Positions 1 to 7,199 of a stretch of DNA of 34,213 nt are shown here, one piece after another (the first letter of the stretch is position 1; each line of letters opens with the position of its first letter). A model generated the notes under the pieces. The model was not told where the DNA came from and did not search any database. It saw only the letters and a list, made by a program, of their open reading frames with translations. Source of the stretch: Bacteroidales bacterium (lineage in GTDB: Bacteria > Bacteroidota > Bacteroidia > Bacteroidales > Muribaculaceae); assembly GCA_014800815.1 (NCBI GenBank), contig JAAVFI010000025.1, forward strand, positions 1 through 34,213, read 5' to 3'. A program made the position numbers and the translations under genes.

Positions 1-83
1 CGGTTAGATGTGAGCATGTAAGCGAAGTTAAGCATGTTGCTCTGGAGATTCATCAGGTTGCTTTGGAAAGTTGCGGTTGCCAT
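1..83 (-). CDS. RNA polymerase ECF sigma factor, N-terminal fragment (cut by window edge)
   Basis: An ATG at 81-83 on the minus strand opens a frame that runs off the left edge, giving 27 codons. The peptide starts MATATFQSNLMNLQSNMLNF and continues AYMLTSN. This matches, from memory, the start of Bacteroidales sigma-70 ECF factors, where region 2 begins with a short QxNLxxLQxNMxxFAYxLT helix. Such proteins bind core RNA polymerase and direct it to alternative promoters. A housekeeping-type promoter lies 65 bases upstream (148-178), which supports a real gene start. Only the first helix is visible, so the ECF subgroup and any anti-sigma partner cannot be judged. Confidence 0.72.
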   Translation of the reverse strand, partial: MATATFQSNLMNLQSNMLNFAYMLTSN

Positions 84-147
84 ATCGTTTAGTTTTTAGG
101 AGTGATTTTCTTAGGGTTTATTTTGTCGTTTTCGTTGTCCGACGATG

Positions 148-178
148 CAAAGTTAGGTTGCCGAAAAAGAAAATCAAG
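148..178 (-). promoter_or_regulatory. sigma-ABfr promoter of the ECF sigma factor gene
   Basis: On the minus strand, CTTG (175-178) is followed after exactly 19 bases by TAACTTTG (148-155). The Bacteroidetes consensus is TTTG, 19-21 bases, TAnnTTTG, so only one base deviates. The predicted start near 140 leaves a leader of about 58 nt before the ATG at 83. Confidence 0.7.
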
Positions 179-371
179 TATTTTAATGTAAATAAATGTT
201 AAAGCATAAATATTGCATAATAAGGCTATATAACACGCAGTATAACAGGTAAATATAAAACGATAAAATTGTTACACGATTGTTACAACATGATACAAAA
301 GCTGTGAATGTAATGTAAATGTAACAAAAGCGTGTGAAGAATGTGCTTGCGAAATCAGCTCGTATATGAAC

Positions 372-417
372 AAAAAAGCGGGCACACTCCGACACTTAAG
401 GTCGGCGAGTGTGCCCG
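372..417 (-). terminator. intrinsic terminator of the M48 peptidase gene
   Basis: An 11-bp GC-rich stem (379-389 with 407-417) carries an inner CGAC/GTCG extension around a short loop. On the minus strand it is followed by six T (372-377). It lies 22 bases past the M48 stop codon. The AT-rich stretch between this terminator and the sigma promoter (179-371) shows no credible gene. Confidence 0.85.
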
Positions 418-439
418 TATAGTAAGGTAGAATATTGTA

Positions 440-1243
440 TTATTCGCGTGTGAAGCCGTCTTTATGGCAACGGTTGGTCATAGCCTTGATGCGATCTTGG
501 GTCTCGGGGTGCGACGAGAACATCTTCTGCATGTAGCTGCTTTTAGCACCGGCTTCGTTTTCCATTTTTTCGAACTTCTCGAAAGCCTTAACCATGCCCC
601 AGGGGTTGCGACCGTTGGCAACGAGGAAATCGTAGCCGCAGTTGTCGGCTTCCTTCTCCTGCTTCTGCGAGAATTTTGCGCTCATGAGGCCTTCGCCGAG
701 GGCACCGAGCTGAGAGTCGGTGAGCTTGGCAATCTTGCCGTTAGAGGCAGCGATGGCGTCCTTTGCTGCGCCCGTGAGGAGCTGTTGCTTGAAAGCGTTC
801 TTGCTGTGGTGCTTCATCACATGGCCGATTTCGTGTCCGATGATTCCCATGAGTTCGTCGTCGTCCATGATATCCATGAGCGACGAGAATACGCGTACGC
901 TACCGTCGGGGCAAGCGAAAGCATTCACGTCAATTACCTCATATACCTTGAAGTTGAGAGGTATACCGTCGGCCGAAGTTATGCCCTCGGTGAGGCGGTT
1001 GAGGCGCTGAGTGTAAGGGCTGTCGGGAGCCGATACAGGGTTGATGCGGTCCATTTCGTCAACGGCATCCTTGACGTATGCAGCCATTTGCTGGTCGGTG
1101 ATAGTGAGGGCCTGAGCTGTCTTTGCTACGGCAGAAATTGCGCGGGGCGAAACTTTGAACTGAGCGGCGCAGTGAGGTGCCGAAGCCGCCATGAAACCTG
1201 CGAGCAGCAGTGCTGAGAAAGATTTCTTATTGAAAGTGAACAT
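440..1243 (-). CDS. secreted M48 family zinc metalloprotease
   Basis: This 267-residue protein has an N-terminal signal peptide (KK at 6-7, hydrophobic core 9-21, likely cut after AAQ near 28), so it acts in the periplasm or on the envelope. The zinc site HEIGH is at 137-141. A downstream EKEAD block supplies the third ligand, E198. This is the Peptidase_M48 layout of periplasmic BepA/LoiP-like proteases that degrade misfolded envelope proteins. No TPR domain follows, so it is the short single-domain form. The specific substrate is not visible. It is transcribed alone from a consensus promoter and ends at an intrinsic terminator. C25 is not in a lipobox, so a soluble periplasmic protein is more likely than a lipoprotein. 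Confidence 0.93.
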   Translation of the reverse strand: MFTFNKKSFSALLLAGFMAASAPHCAAQFKVSPRAISAVAKTAQALTITDQQMAAYVKDAVDEMDRINPVSAPDSPYTQRLNRLTEGITSADGIPLNFKVYEVIDVNAFACPDGSVRVFSSLMDIMDDDELMGIIGHEIGHVMKHHSKNAFKQQLLTGAAKDAIAASNGKIAKLTDSQLGALGEGLMSAKFSQKQEKEADNCGYDFLVANGRNPWGMVKAFEKFEKMENEAGAKSSYMQKMFSSHPETQDRIKAMTNRCHKDGFTRE

Positions 1244-1261
1244 GGATTTTGATAATTGTAT

Positions 1262-1269
1262 TAATTTTG
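1262..1269 (+). promoter_or_regulatory. possible -7 element for the 190-residue membrane protein gene
   Basis: TAATTTTG at 1262-1269 on the plus strand fits the TAnnTTTG -7 box and lies 55 bases before the ATG at 1325. No TTTG is found 19-21 bases upstream, so support rests on half a promoter. Confidence 0.35.
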
Positions 1270-1301
1270 CCAGAGAAATCTCTGAGTAGATTTTGGGGAT
1301 A

Positions 1302-1332
1302 CAAAATTATCAAATTTCTCGGAAATGGCAAA
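1302..1332 (-). promoter_or_regulatory. perfect sigma-ABfr promoter of the M48 gene
   Basis: On the minus strand TTTG (1329-1332), 19 bases and TAATTTTG (1302-1309) match the consensus at every defined position. The -33 box lies inside the first codons of the divergent gene that starts at 1325. The predicted transcript starts near 1295, about 50 nt before the M48 ATG. Confidence 0.85.
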
Positions 1333-1897
1333 AGGAAAATTTAAGGATAAGGCATTATTGATAGTCGGCATCGTAGCCATTTGTATCTTAGGCCTGGTGT
1401 CGATAGTACTTCAGGGAATGACCCTCGTAAGTTGGTACTCCATATGGGTGCCTGCATTGATAGTTGCAGCAGGGTGGGGTATAGGACGCGCTCTGCGCTA
1501 CCACCGGGAGGGCCGCTACGACGGCTTTCAGGCATGCGTCTTCGCCATTGTCGGCACATTAGCAGTATCTACGGCCCTCGTCGCCGCCGTCCTCGGCACA
1601 AACTATCTCGGCCGCAACAAGGCCGAAGTAAGGCAAGTAGAAGCGACCGTAGTAAATAAATACACCGAGACTCGCACTCAGCGCGAGCGCCGCGGCCGCC
1701 GCTACACCGGCCGTCAACACACCTACCAAGTGTATTACATAATTCTCGAACTCCCCGACGGCCGCCATAAGGAACTCCAGGTAACTCTCGAAAAATACAA
1801 TCACACCAAACTCTCACAACAAATCCACACAAACCTCACCCCCGGCCTCCTCGGCATGGATATATTCGAGATTGCGGGGCAGGGAACGGGGTCTTAA
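1325..1897 (+). CDS. hypothetical inner-membrane protein with C-terminal soluble domain
   Basis: The family is not recognised. The 190-residue protein has three likely membrane helices (about 11-30, 38-56 and 70-92) in its first half, then a soluble half. That half begins with an Arg-rich stretch (115-128, ETRTQRERRGRR) and continues as a beta-rich segment ending NLTPGLLGMDIFEI. The layout, helices followed by a 'V.A.VV...... YY.. L...DG' strand pattern, recalls DUF3592-type proteins, but this is only a resemblance. The start is fixed by the first ATG after the divergent promoter region. The gene is transcribed away from the M48 gene and has no partner of its own. Confidence 0.7.
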   Translation: MAKGKFKDKALLIVGIVAICILGLVSIVLQGMTLVSWYSIWVPALIVAAGWGIGRALRYHREGRYDGFQACVFAIVGTLAVSTALVAAVLGTNYLGRNKAEVRQVEATVVNKYTETRTQRERRGRRYTGRQHTYQVYYIILELPDGRHKELQVTLEKYNHTKLSQQIHTNLTPGLLGMDIFEIAGQGTGS

Positions 1898-1908
1898 TTC
1901 GGCCAAAT

Positions 1909-2004
1909 ATGGGCACATATTCCGACTTGATGAAACGGGATATCTATAACCTGACAATCAGCGAGAGAATACAATTAGTCGAAACGCTATTCCCGGAGGA
2001 CTGA
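1909..2004 (+). pseudogene. 31-codon remnant resembling an addiction-module protein N-terminus
   Basis: A short frame starts 11 bases after the preceding stop codon. It ends in LTISERIQLVETLFPED before TGA. The pattern 'L...ER.+LVE.L' resembles the start of small antitoxin-like 'addiction module component' proteins (PF09720), which normally run to about 70 residues. No toxin-like frame follows. The likeliest reading is a decayed or truncated antitoxin gene; a genuine micro-protein or chance cannot be excluded. Confidence 0.3.
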
Positions 2005-2097
2005 ATTGGTTCAAAAAAAACTGCACATAAACTGCACGCAAATAGGGCAAAATTGAGCTTTTGAGCCTGATTTTGCTGAGATAACTCAAAATTGAAA

Positions 2098-2136
2098 GCC
2101 AGTAATATTGAGGTTAATCACCTCAGTATTACCGGC
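2098..2136. terminator. long hairpin terminator after tRNA-Thr (possibly bidirectional)
   Basis: The arms 2098-2114 and 2120-2136 form a 17-bp stem with one mismatch and one G-T pair around a 5-base loop. On the minus strand it starts 11 bases after the tRNA 3' end and is followed by a T-rich tract (TTTCAATTTTG). It would end the tRNA transcript, and might also stop the weak plus-strand genes to its left. Confidence 0.8.
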
Positions 2137-2146
2137 TTATCTTAGG

Positions 2147-2219
2147 AGCCGCGAGTGGGACTCGAACCCACGACCTTTTCGTTACGAATGAAATGCTCTA
2201 CCAACTGAGCTATTGCGGC
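2147..2219 (-). tRNA. tRNA-Thr, anticodon CGU
   Basis: The reverse strand folds as a 73-nt cloverleaf. The D arm is GCTC/GAGC, the anticodon loop TTCGTAA has CGT at 34-36, the variable loop is AGGTC, and the T arm is GTGGG/CCCAC with loop TTCGAGT. The acceptor pairs GCCGCAA with TCGCGGC. Two A-C mismatches are visible: position 6 with 67, and 31 with 39. The discriminator base is T and the CCA end is not fully encoded. The gene reads ACG codons. It has its own exact-consensus promoter (2237-2267) and a strong terminator (2098-2136). Confidence 0.95.
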
Positions 2220-2236
2220 AACAATCAATGATGATG

Positions 2237-2267
2237 CAAAGTTACTACTTATTTTTGAGTCTGCAAA
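2237..2267 (-). promoter_or_regulatory. perfect sigma-ABfr promoter of tRNA-Thr
   Basis: On the minus strand TTTG (2264-2267), 19 bases and TAACTTTG (2237-2244) match the consensus fully. The -33 box lies inside the last codons of the DUF4270 gene (stop at 2249-2251). The -7 box is 17 bases from the tRNA 5' end, so the primary transcript carries only a short leader. Confidence 0.88.
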
Positions 2268-3637
2268 CTATAAGTGAATTTTATTTTTGCATCCTCAACT
2301 CGGAGATCGGCCATTACGGGGGAGGCGATGTAAGGGTAAATCTCGGCCTCGACTTGTGTTGAGGTGCTGTAATAGCTTGAGCTTGCGGTGTTTTCGAAGT
2401 TTACCTGCACGGGGATGAGTGAGAATATGTAGTCGTCGGCAGTTATTGTTTCGCGGCTGATCATCTCGGAGAGGTAGGAGCGGAGGCCGGAGAAGTAGTA
2501 GCGGCCGTAAGTTTCGTTGTATGTGGCGTAGAAAGAGGTGACGTTGTCGGTGAGCTTGTTCTTGGCGAAGAACTCGTCGCGGTCTTTCTTAAGCACTAGC
2601 AGCACGTAGGGGGGAGGTGTCACACCATAACCGTTGGCGATAGAGTCGACGGGTATCTCCATGGTGAGGGTGTTGATGATTGTGCGGTCGCCTCCGGCAG
2701 CACGATATTTGCTGAGGATGTCTTCGAGGGGGAAGGTGAGTTCGAGCTCTGAGCCTACGGGAGCTGCTATGATGTTGCGTCCGCTCTCAATCTTACTCTT
2801 GAGCGAGGCATCCATGGTGTAGTGGATGTTGTTGTTGTTGATCACTTCGGGGGTTACGAGGTAGTAGAGGTGCTCGGCGTCGATGGTGTCGAGTTTCTCC
2901 TGGCCTTCGGGCAGATAGATTTTGCGAAGGTTTACCGTCATGCCGCACACAGCCATGGTGGTGAGGCGGCCGTTACCGAAGGAGTTGGCTATGTAGAAGC
3001 CGGGGAATACGTCTTTGGCAAATACCTGTCCGTTGGCGTAGCTTGCGGGATTCTCTACGAATTTTCTGAAGAGGTTGCGTCCGAACTCTACGGGGAGTTT
3101 CACACGGAGTGTACGTGTTGCTGCAGCCTGGTCGGTGGCAGATTCGTGGAATGTGGAGGTGTTGTATATCTGTGTGGCAAGGGGTGTCTTGTCGTAGTAT
3201 CCCTCGGGGTCGAACGAGCTGGTGAGGTCTTTGGGGAGCTGCTTGTTGAGCGGATATACGGTGAGTCCGAGAGGGGCTATTGAGTCGCCGATGAAATCTC
3301 CGCGATAGTACTGGAAGAGTATCGAGATAGAGTCGATGTTTTCGGCTGTAAATGTGGCAGTATCAAGTACGGTCGAGGGCAGGAACTGCGATACGCAGTC
3401 GCTCGAGAGTGAGCCGAAGCCGGGTATGTCGACGCGTCCGAGCATCTGTGAGCTGATGCGCGGGCTTACTGATGATACGAGCACGGACTTGGCTGTTACG
3501 GTAAAGGTGGAGTCGATGACGATTTCGACGTTCTGACCTGTTAACGAAGAGCCTATTGCAGATGTCTCGTCGCAGGAGTTGAAGAGGAGTATTGCGGATG
3601 AGGCTGCGACAATGGCCGCCAGTTTGCAGAGTTTCAT
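2249..3637 (-). CDS. DUF4270 family outer-envelope lipoprotein
   Basis: This 462-residue protein starts with a lipoprotein signal peptide (K2 to K5, hydrophobic 7-18, then LFNSC with the acylated Cys at 22). The body is beta-rich. It holds the stretch 'GSSLTGQNVEIVIDSTFTV' and a 'RVDIPGFGSLSSD' block that I associate with DUF4270, a Bacteroidetes family of unknown function. The usual length is about 450-550, so it is complete. It follows the glycogen-synthase-like gene by 11 bases on the same strand. From memory this pairing is recurrent in Bacteroidales, suggesting co-transcription, but the functional link is unknown. Confidence 0.88.
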   Translation of the reverse strand: MKLCKLAAIVAASSAILLFNSCDETSAIGSSLTGQNVEIVIDSTFTVTAKSVLVSSVSPRISSQMLGRVDIPGFGSLSSDCVSQFLPSTVLDTATFTAENIDSISILFQYYRGDFIGDSIAPLGLTVYPLNKQLPKDLTSSFDPEGYYDKTPLATQIYNTSTFHESATDQAAATRTLRVKLPVEFGRNLFRKFVENPASYANGQVFAKDVFPGFYIANSFGNGRLTTMAVCGMTVNLRKIYLPEGQEKLDTIDAEHLYYLVTPEVINNNNIHYTMDASLKSKIESGRNIIAAPVGSELELTFPLEDILSKYRAAGGDRTIINTLTMEIPVDSIANGYGVTPPPYVLLVLKKDRDEFFAKNKLTDNVTSFYATYNETYGRYYFSGLRSYLSEMISRETITADDYIFSLIPVQVNFENTASSSYYSTSTQVEAEIYPYIASPVMADLRVEDAKIKFTYSLQTQK

Positions 3638-3648
3638 AGTTTTGTTTT

Positions 3649-4461
3649 TCAGAGCGAACGATAGAACTCGGTGTATGCTGCCGAGGGGTCGTCGGAGGGG
3701 GTATAAGGTAGGAAGGGTTTGCCTGATGCCTTGGCATATTCCACGAGCTCGGGAAGAACGCTGTCGGTGCTTTCGATTATGGCGTCGGCGTTGTCGATAG
3801 CTATCTTGTTGAGCTTGACGAAGTCTACGGGAGTGTCGCCTGCGGTGAGCGATGCGAGCTGCTCGTCGGTGAAGCCTTCCTGTTTGAGTTTATCGACCAT
3901 GCGGGGGTCGAGATTACCTTCAAAACCGTCTTTTGTGAGCGAGTACACAATCTTGCTGTTGCGGAACGAAGGGTCTTCGTTGTATATCTTCTTGAGATAC
4001 AGAGGTGTGAGTGCGGTAATCCAGCCGATACATTGAACTATGTCGGCTTCCCAGCGAAGTTTCTTAACAGTCTCTACGGTACCGCGTACGAAGAATATTG
4101 AGCGTTCGTCGTTGAGCTCGGCCCAGTCGACTGTCTCCATTTTGCCGGGGCTGTGGCGGTAGAAGTAGTCGTCGTTGTCGATGAAATATACCTGGAGACG
4201 CGAGGGCTGCAGTGTGGCCACCTTGATGATAAGGGGGTGGTCGCAGTCGTCGATTATGATATTGAGACCTGAAAGGCGTATTACCTCATGCAGCTGGTTT
4301 CGGCGCTCGTTGATAGCTCCGTACTTGGGCATAAAAGAGCGTACTTCGGCTCCTTTTTCTTGAAGTCCCTGGGCAAGATCCTTGGCGAATGTTGAGAATT
4401 CAGAGGCAGGAAGGTATGGGTCTATCTCCTGAGAGATGAAAAGCACTTTTTTAACGTCCAT
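3649..4461 (-). CDS. glycogen/starch synthase-like protein (GT5 N-terminal domain only)
   Basis: The 270-residue protein opens with 'KKVLFISQEIDPYLPASEFSTFAKDL', the N-terminal Rossmann signature of GT5 glycogen/starch synthases: the place of the KxGGLxDV loop is taken by S-E-F-S-T-F-A-K-D-L. It ends after about one GT-B domain. Full GlgA enzymes are about 480 residues, so the C-terminal domain that binds most of the sugar nucleotide is absent. This short form is common in Bacteroidetes, where it is still annotated as glycogen synthase. Catalysis by this half alone is doubtful. It could be regulatory, or need a partner. It is the first gene of a two-gene unit with the DUF4270 lipoprotein. Confidence 0.82.
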   Translation of the reverse strand: MDVKKVLFISQEIDPYLPASEFSTFAKDLAQGLQEKGAEVRSFMPKYGAINERRNQLHEVIRLSGLNIIIDDCDHPLIIKVATLQPSRLQVYFIDNDDYFYRHSPGKMETVDWAELNDERSIFFVRGTVETVKKLRWEADIVQCIGWITALTPLYLKKIYNEDPSFRNSKIVYSLTKDGFEGNLDPRMVDKLKQEGFTDEQLASLTAGDTPVDFVKLNKIAIDNADAIIESTDSVLPELVEYAKASGKPFLPYTPSDDPSAAYTEFYRSL

Positions 4462-4507
4462 TATCGGCTGAAGGAAGAGAGGTCTTGGTTTGTATCAAAT
4501 ATTTTGG

Positions 4508-4515
4508 CAAAGTTA
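4508..4515 (-). promoter_or_regulatory. -7 element upstream of the glycogen-synthase-like gene
   Basis: TAACTTTG on the minus strand at 4508-4515 lies 46 bases before the ATG at 4461. No clear TTTG occurs 19-21 bases upstream. The neighbouring gene upstream ends at 4575, so this is the natural promoter gap. Confidence 0.5.
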
Positions 4516-4574
4516 GCGATTATTTTTGAGATAACCGCTGATAACGCGTTTTATTGACGTTTTTTAGCTATGTT

Positions 4575-4973
4575 TTAGAATAGAGGGAACGATTTATCCG
4601 TCGCCACATATTTCTGATAGAACTGCGCGTTGGTCATGAAGAGCATCACCAGACCTTGAATAAAGGCCACCAACGACCATGTGCCGCAGGTAACTATTGA
4701 TAATAATATGGAGTAAACCATGCCCATGCCTTTGCCAAGGTACAGATATTGTATGCCCAGGCCTCCCAGAAAGATCGCGAGGAGGGCGGTGATGCCACGG
4801 CTCTTGCCTTCGGGACCGCAGGCGTCGAAAGCATTGTCGGTGTCGAAAGGCTGATAAGCGGGGTCGGGCGGTGTGACGGGACCTTGCTGTGCAGACTCGA
4901 AGTTGTGGCCGCAATTATTGCAGAATTTTGAATAATCGTCGGTATAATTTTTGCAGTTAGGGCATTGTTTCAT
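4575..4973 (-). CDS. TM2 domain membrane protein with N-terminal zinc ribbon
   Basis: I place the start at the ATG at 4971-4973, because the protein then opens MKQCPNCKN. Upstream in-frame codons read through the preceding gene. The 132-residue product has a four-Cys zinc ribbon (C4, C7, C18, C21) and a Pro/Asp-rich linker. A TM2 domain follows: two membrane helices with the GGLGIQYLYLGK turn and the second helix near SIVTCGTWSLVAFIQGLVM. TM2 proteins are small membrane proteins of unknown role. The gene follows the FeoB-associated peptide by 16 bases and is the last of six co-directional genes. Confidence 0.85.
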   Translation of the reverse strand: MKQCPNCKNYTDDYSKFCNNCGHNFESAQQGPVTPPDPAYQPFDTDNAFDACGPEGKSRGITALLAIFLGGLGIQYLYLGKGMGMVYSILLSIVTCGTWSLVAFIQGLVMLFMTNAQFYQKYVATDKSFPLF

Positions 4974-4989
4974 ATCAGTAGTTTTAGAT

Positions 4990-5160
4990 TTACATAGGTT
5001 TGCGATTATCGCAGCCTCGCGTTTTCTTCTTGTTGCACGCCGAGGCGAGGCCGCACCCCGAGCACGGGTCTTTAGCTCCTCTGATGAAGCTGCGGATAAG
5101 GTACGCGGCGGCAACGGCCACCACAATTCCGACTATTATCCATTGTGCGAGTTGTGTCAT
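4990..5160 (-). CDS. FeoB-associated Cys-rich membrane protein
   Basis: This 56-residue protein begins MTQLAQWIIVGIVVAVAAAY, one membrane helix (about 7-24). A basic segment follows, then a Cys-rich tail with C33, C36, C42 and C50 (CSGCGLASAC...GC). That layout is the FeoB_associated family, usually encoded next to feoB and thought to help ferrous iron uptake. Here no feoB is in the window. Instead its ATG overlaps the topB stop by ATGA, so it is translated as part of the dsbD-mazG-topB unit. The gene is below usual ORF cut-offs but the overlap and motif support it. Confidence 0.82.
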   Translation of the reverse strand: MTQLAQWIIVGIVVAVAAAYLIRSFIRGAKDPCSGCGLASACNKKKTRGCDNRKPM

Positions 5161-7199
5161 TTGGCCGTTTTGCGTGAGAGATGTTTCTTGACTTGAGCCG
5201 GTGTGGTGTCGGCAGCACATTCTTCGAAGGGCAGGCGGAATGTGCAGCCTTCGGCATATCGGCTGCAACCGAATGCGCTGTGGCCCTTGAGCAGATGACC
5301 TTCGCCGCACACGGGGCACTTTACCTGCTCGAGCTTGGTGACGCGCGGAGCTCGCGGCTTGGGTGTCTTTGCCGCCTTGGCTGTCTTCGGCTTTTCGGGC
5401 TCTTCGGTGATGATGCGGCGGTTGGAATTGTCGCTCAACACATTATATACTATCTTGTTGATAAGCTCGCTTATCTCACGGATGAAGAGAGCCGGTGAGT
5501 AGTCGCCACGCTCTATCCTTCGCAGCTTGTTTTCCCAGAGGCCCGTCAGCTTCGCCGATTTGAGCAGTTCCTCATTGATTGTTGCAATGAGGTCGATACC
5601 GGCCTGAGTTGCGATGATATTCTTGCGGTCGCGCACTATGTAGCGGCGCTTGAAGAGCGTCTCGATGATAGCCGCACGTGTCGACGGACGGCCTATGCCG
5701 TTGTCTTTCATAGCCTCGCGGAGCTCTTCGCTGTCTACGGTGCGTCCGGCCGTCTCCATTGCGCGCAGCAGAGTACCTTCGGTGTAGTACTTCGGCGGTT
5801 GCGAAGTTTTCTTGGCAAGGAATGGTTCGTGAGGACCGCTTTCGCCCGGTGTGAACACGGGCAGAATGCCAGAGCCGTCGTCGGCAGCTTCGGCATCCTT
5901 AGCCTCGTCGTCGGCTTTCTGGAAGAGTGTACGCCAGCCCGGGTCGGTGATTACCTTTCCCGTAGCCTTGAATCCGTAGTCGGCGGCATGACCCGTAACG
6001 GTCGTGCCCTCGAAAATACAGTCGGGATAGAAGGCCGCAATGAAGCGCATAGCTATAAGGTGATAGAGCTTTTTCTCATCGCCCTGCAGCCCGACAGGCG
6101 ACTGACCCGTGGGGATAATGGCATGGTGGTCGGTAACCTTGCTGTTGTCAAAAATCTTCTTTGACTTCGGTATGGGTTTGGCGAGAATAGGCTCCGTTAC
6201 GGGCGCGTAAGGAGTCATTCGCCGCAGCGTGGGAGCGATTTTCGGATGAATATCGTCGGAGAGGTATGTGGTATCTACGCGCGGGTACGTGGTAAGCTTT
6301 TTCTCATAGAGGCTCTGAATCAGGCGCAGAGTCTGGTCTGCCGTCCACGCAAATTTCTTGTTGCACTCAACCTGCAGCGAAGTGAGGTCGAAGAGGCGCG
6401 GGGGTGCCTCGCGTCCCTTCTTCTTGGCTACGTCGTCGATTACAAAAGTCTCGTCGGCAATAGCTTCAACGGCTTTCTGACCGTCTTCTTCTTTCTCGAA
6501 GCGGTCGCCGGTGTATGTGAAGTTGGCGTTGCGATAGTTGGTGTGGAGTTCCCACGAATCCTTCGGAACGAATTCCTCAATCTCTTTCTGACGCTTGACT
6601 ATAAGCGCAAGGGTAGGAGTCTGCACACGACCGATAGACAGTACCTGCCCCGGACGTGAATACTTGAGGGTGTAGAGCCTCGTGGCGTTCATACCCAGAA
6701 TCCAGTCGCCGATAGCTCGCGAGAGGCCTGCGTAGAACAGGCGGTCAAATTCCTCCTGAGGCTTCAACCCGTTGAAGCCCTCGCGTATCGACTCGTCGGT
6801 AAGGGATGAAATCCACAGACGGTTGACGGGGCAGCCTATGCGGGCCTTTTTCATCACCCAGCGCTGTATGAGTTCTCCTTCCTGCCCGGCGTCACCGCAG
6901 TTTATCACTTCGTCGGCTTTGCTGATGAGCGATTCTATGACGGCAAACTGCTTTTTGATGCCCGGGTCGTCGATGAGTTTGATGTCGAACTTCTGCGGAA
7001 GCATGGGGAGCGAGCTGAGAGTCCAGCGCTTCCACGCATCCGAGTAGTCGTGGGGCTCGAGAAGACAGCACAGATGACCGAACGTCCACGTAACGCAGTA
7101 GCCGGCTCCTTCGTAGAAACCGTCGCGACGCGTGGAAGCTCCCAGAATGGCTGCTATGTCTTTTGCCACGCTGGGTTTCTCGGTGATGCAGAGCTTCAT
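5157..7199 (-). CDS. topB: DNA topoisomerase III
   Basis: This 680-residue type IA topoisomerase cuts one DNA strand through a 5'-phosphotyrosine and passes the other. It resolves precatenanes and recombination intermediates. The TOPRIM domain starts at residue 1 (MKLCITEKPSVAKDIA), with its acidic cluster DAGQEGE at 103-109. The SIGRVQTPTL block is at 188-197 and the active tyrosine is in TTYPRVDTTYL (Y305). Near 505 is GIGRPSTRA. The C-terminus carries a single four-Cys zinc ribbon (CPVCG...GCSRYAEGC) after a Lys/Pro/Ala-rich linker. Length fits TopB of Bacteroidetes. Start and stop overlap mazG and the Cys-rich gene by ATGA, so the three are translationally coupled. Confidence 0.96.
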   Translation of the reverse strand: MKLCITEKPSVAKDIAAILGASTRRDGFYEGAGYCVTWTFGHLCCLLEPHDYSDAWKRWTLSSLPMLPQKFDIKLIDDPGIKKQFAVIESLISKADEVINCGDAGQEGELIQRWVMKKARIGCPVNRLWISSLTDESIREGFNGLKPQEEFDRLFYAGLSRAIGDWILGMNATRLYTLKYSRPGQVLSIGRVQTPTLALIVKRQKEIEEFVPKDSWELHTNYRNANFTYTGDRFEKEEDGQKAVEAIADETFVIDDVAKKKGREAPPRLFDLTSLQVECNKKFAWTADQTLRLIQSLYEKKLTTYPRVDTTYLSDDIHPKIAPTLRRMTPYAPVTEPILAKPIPKSKKIFDNSKVTDHHAIIPTGQSPVGLQGDEKKLYHLIAMRFIAAFYPDCIFEGTTVTGHAADYGFKATGKVITDPGWRTLFQKADDEAKDAEAADDGSGILPVFTPGESGPHEPFLAKKTSQPPKYYTEGTLLRAMETAGRTVDSEELREAMKDNGIGRPSTRAAIIETLFKRRYIVRDRKNIIATQAGIDLIATINEELLKSAKLTGLWENKLRRIERGDYSPALFIREISELINKIVYNVLSDNSNRRIITEEPEKPKTAKAAKTPKPRAPRVTKLEQVKCPVCGEGHLLKGHSAFGCSRYAEGCTFRLPFEECAADTTPAQVKKHLSRKTAK

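Noticed and set aside
183-395. A 70-codon minus-strand open frame in the AT-rich gap
   Set aside because: Low-complexity, Phe/Tyr/Cys-rich, no family resemblance, and it runs through the M48 terminator hairpin.
464-1216. A 250-codon plus-strand frame opposite the M48 gene
   Set aside because: It is the shadow of a clear zinc protease with intact motifs; the frame has no signal or domain of its own.
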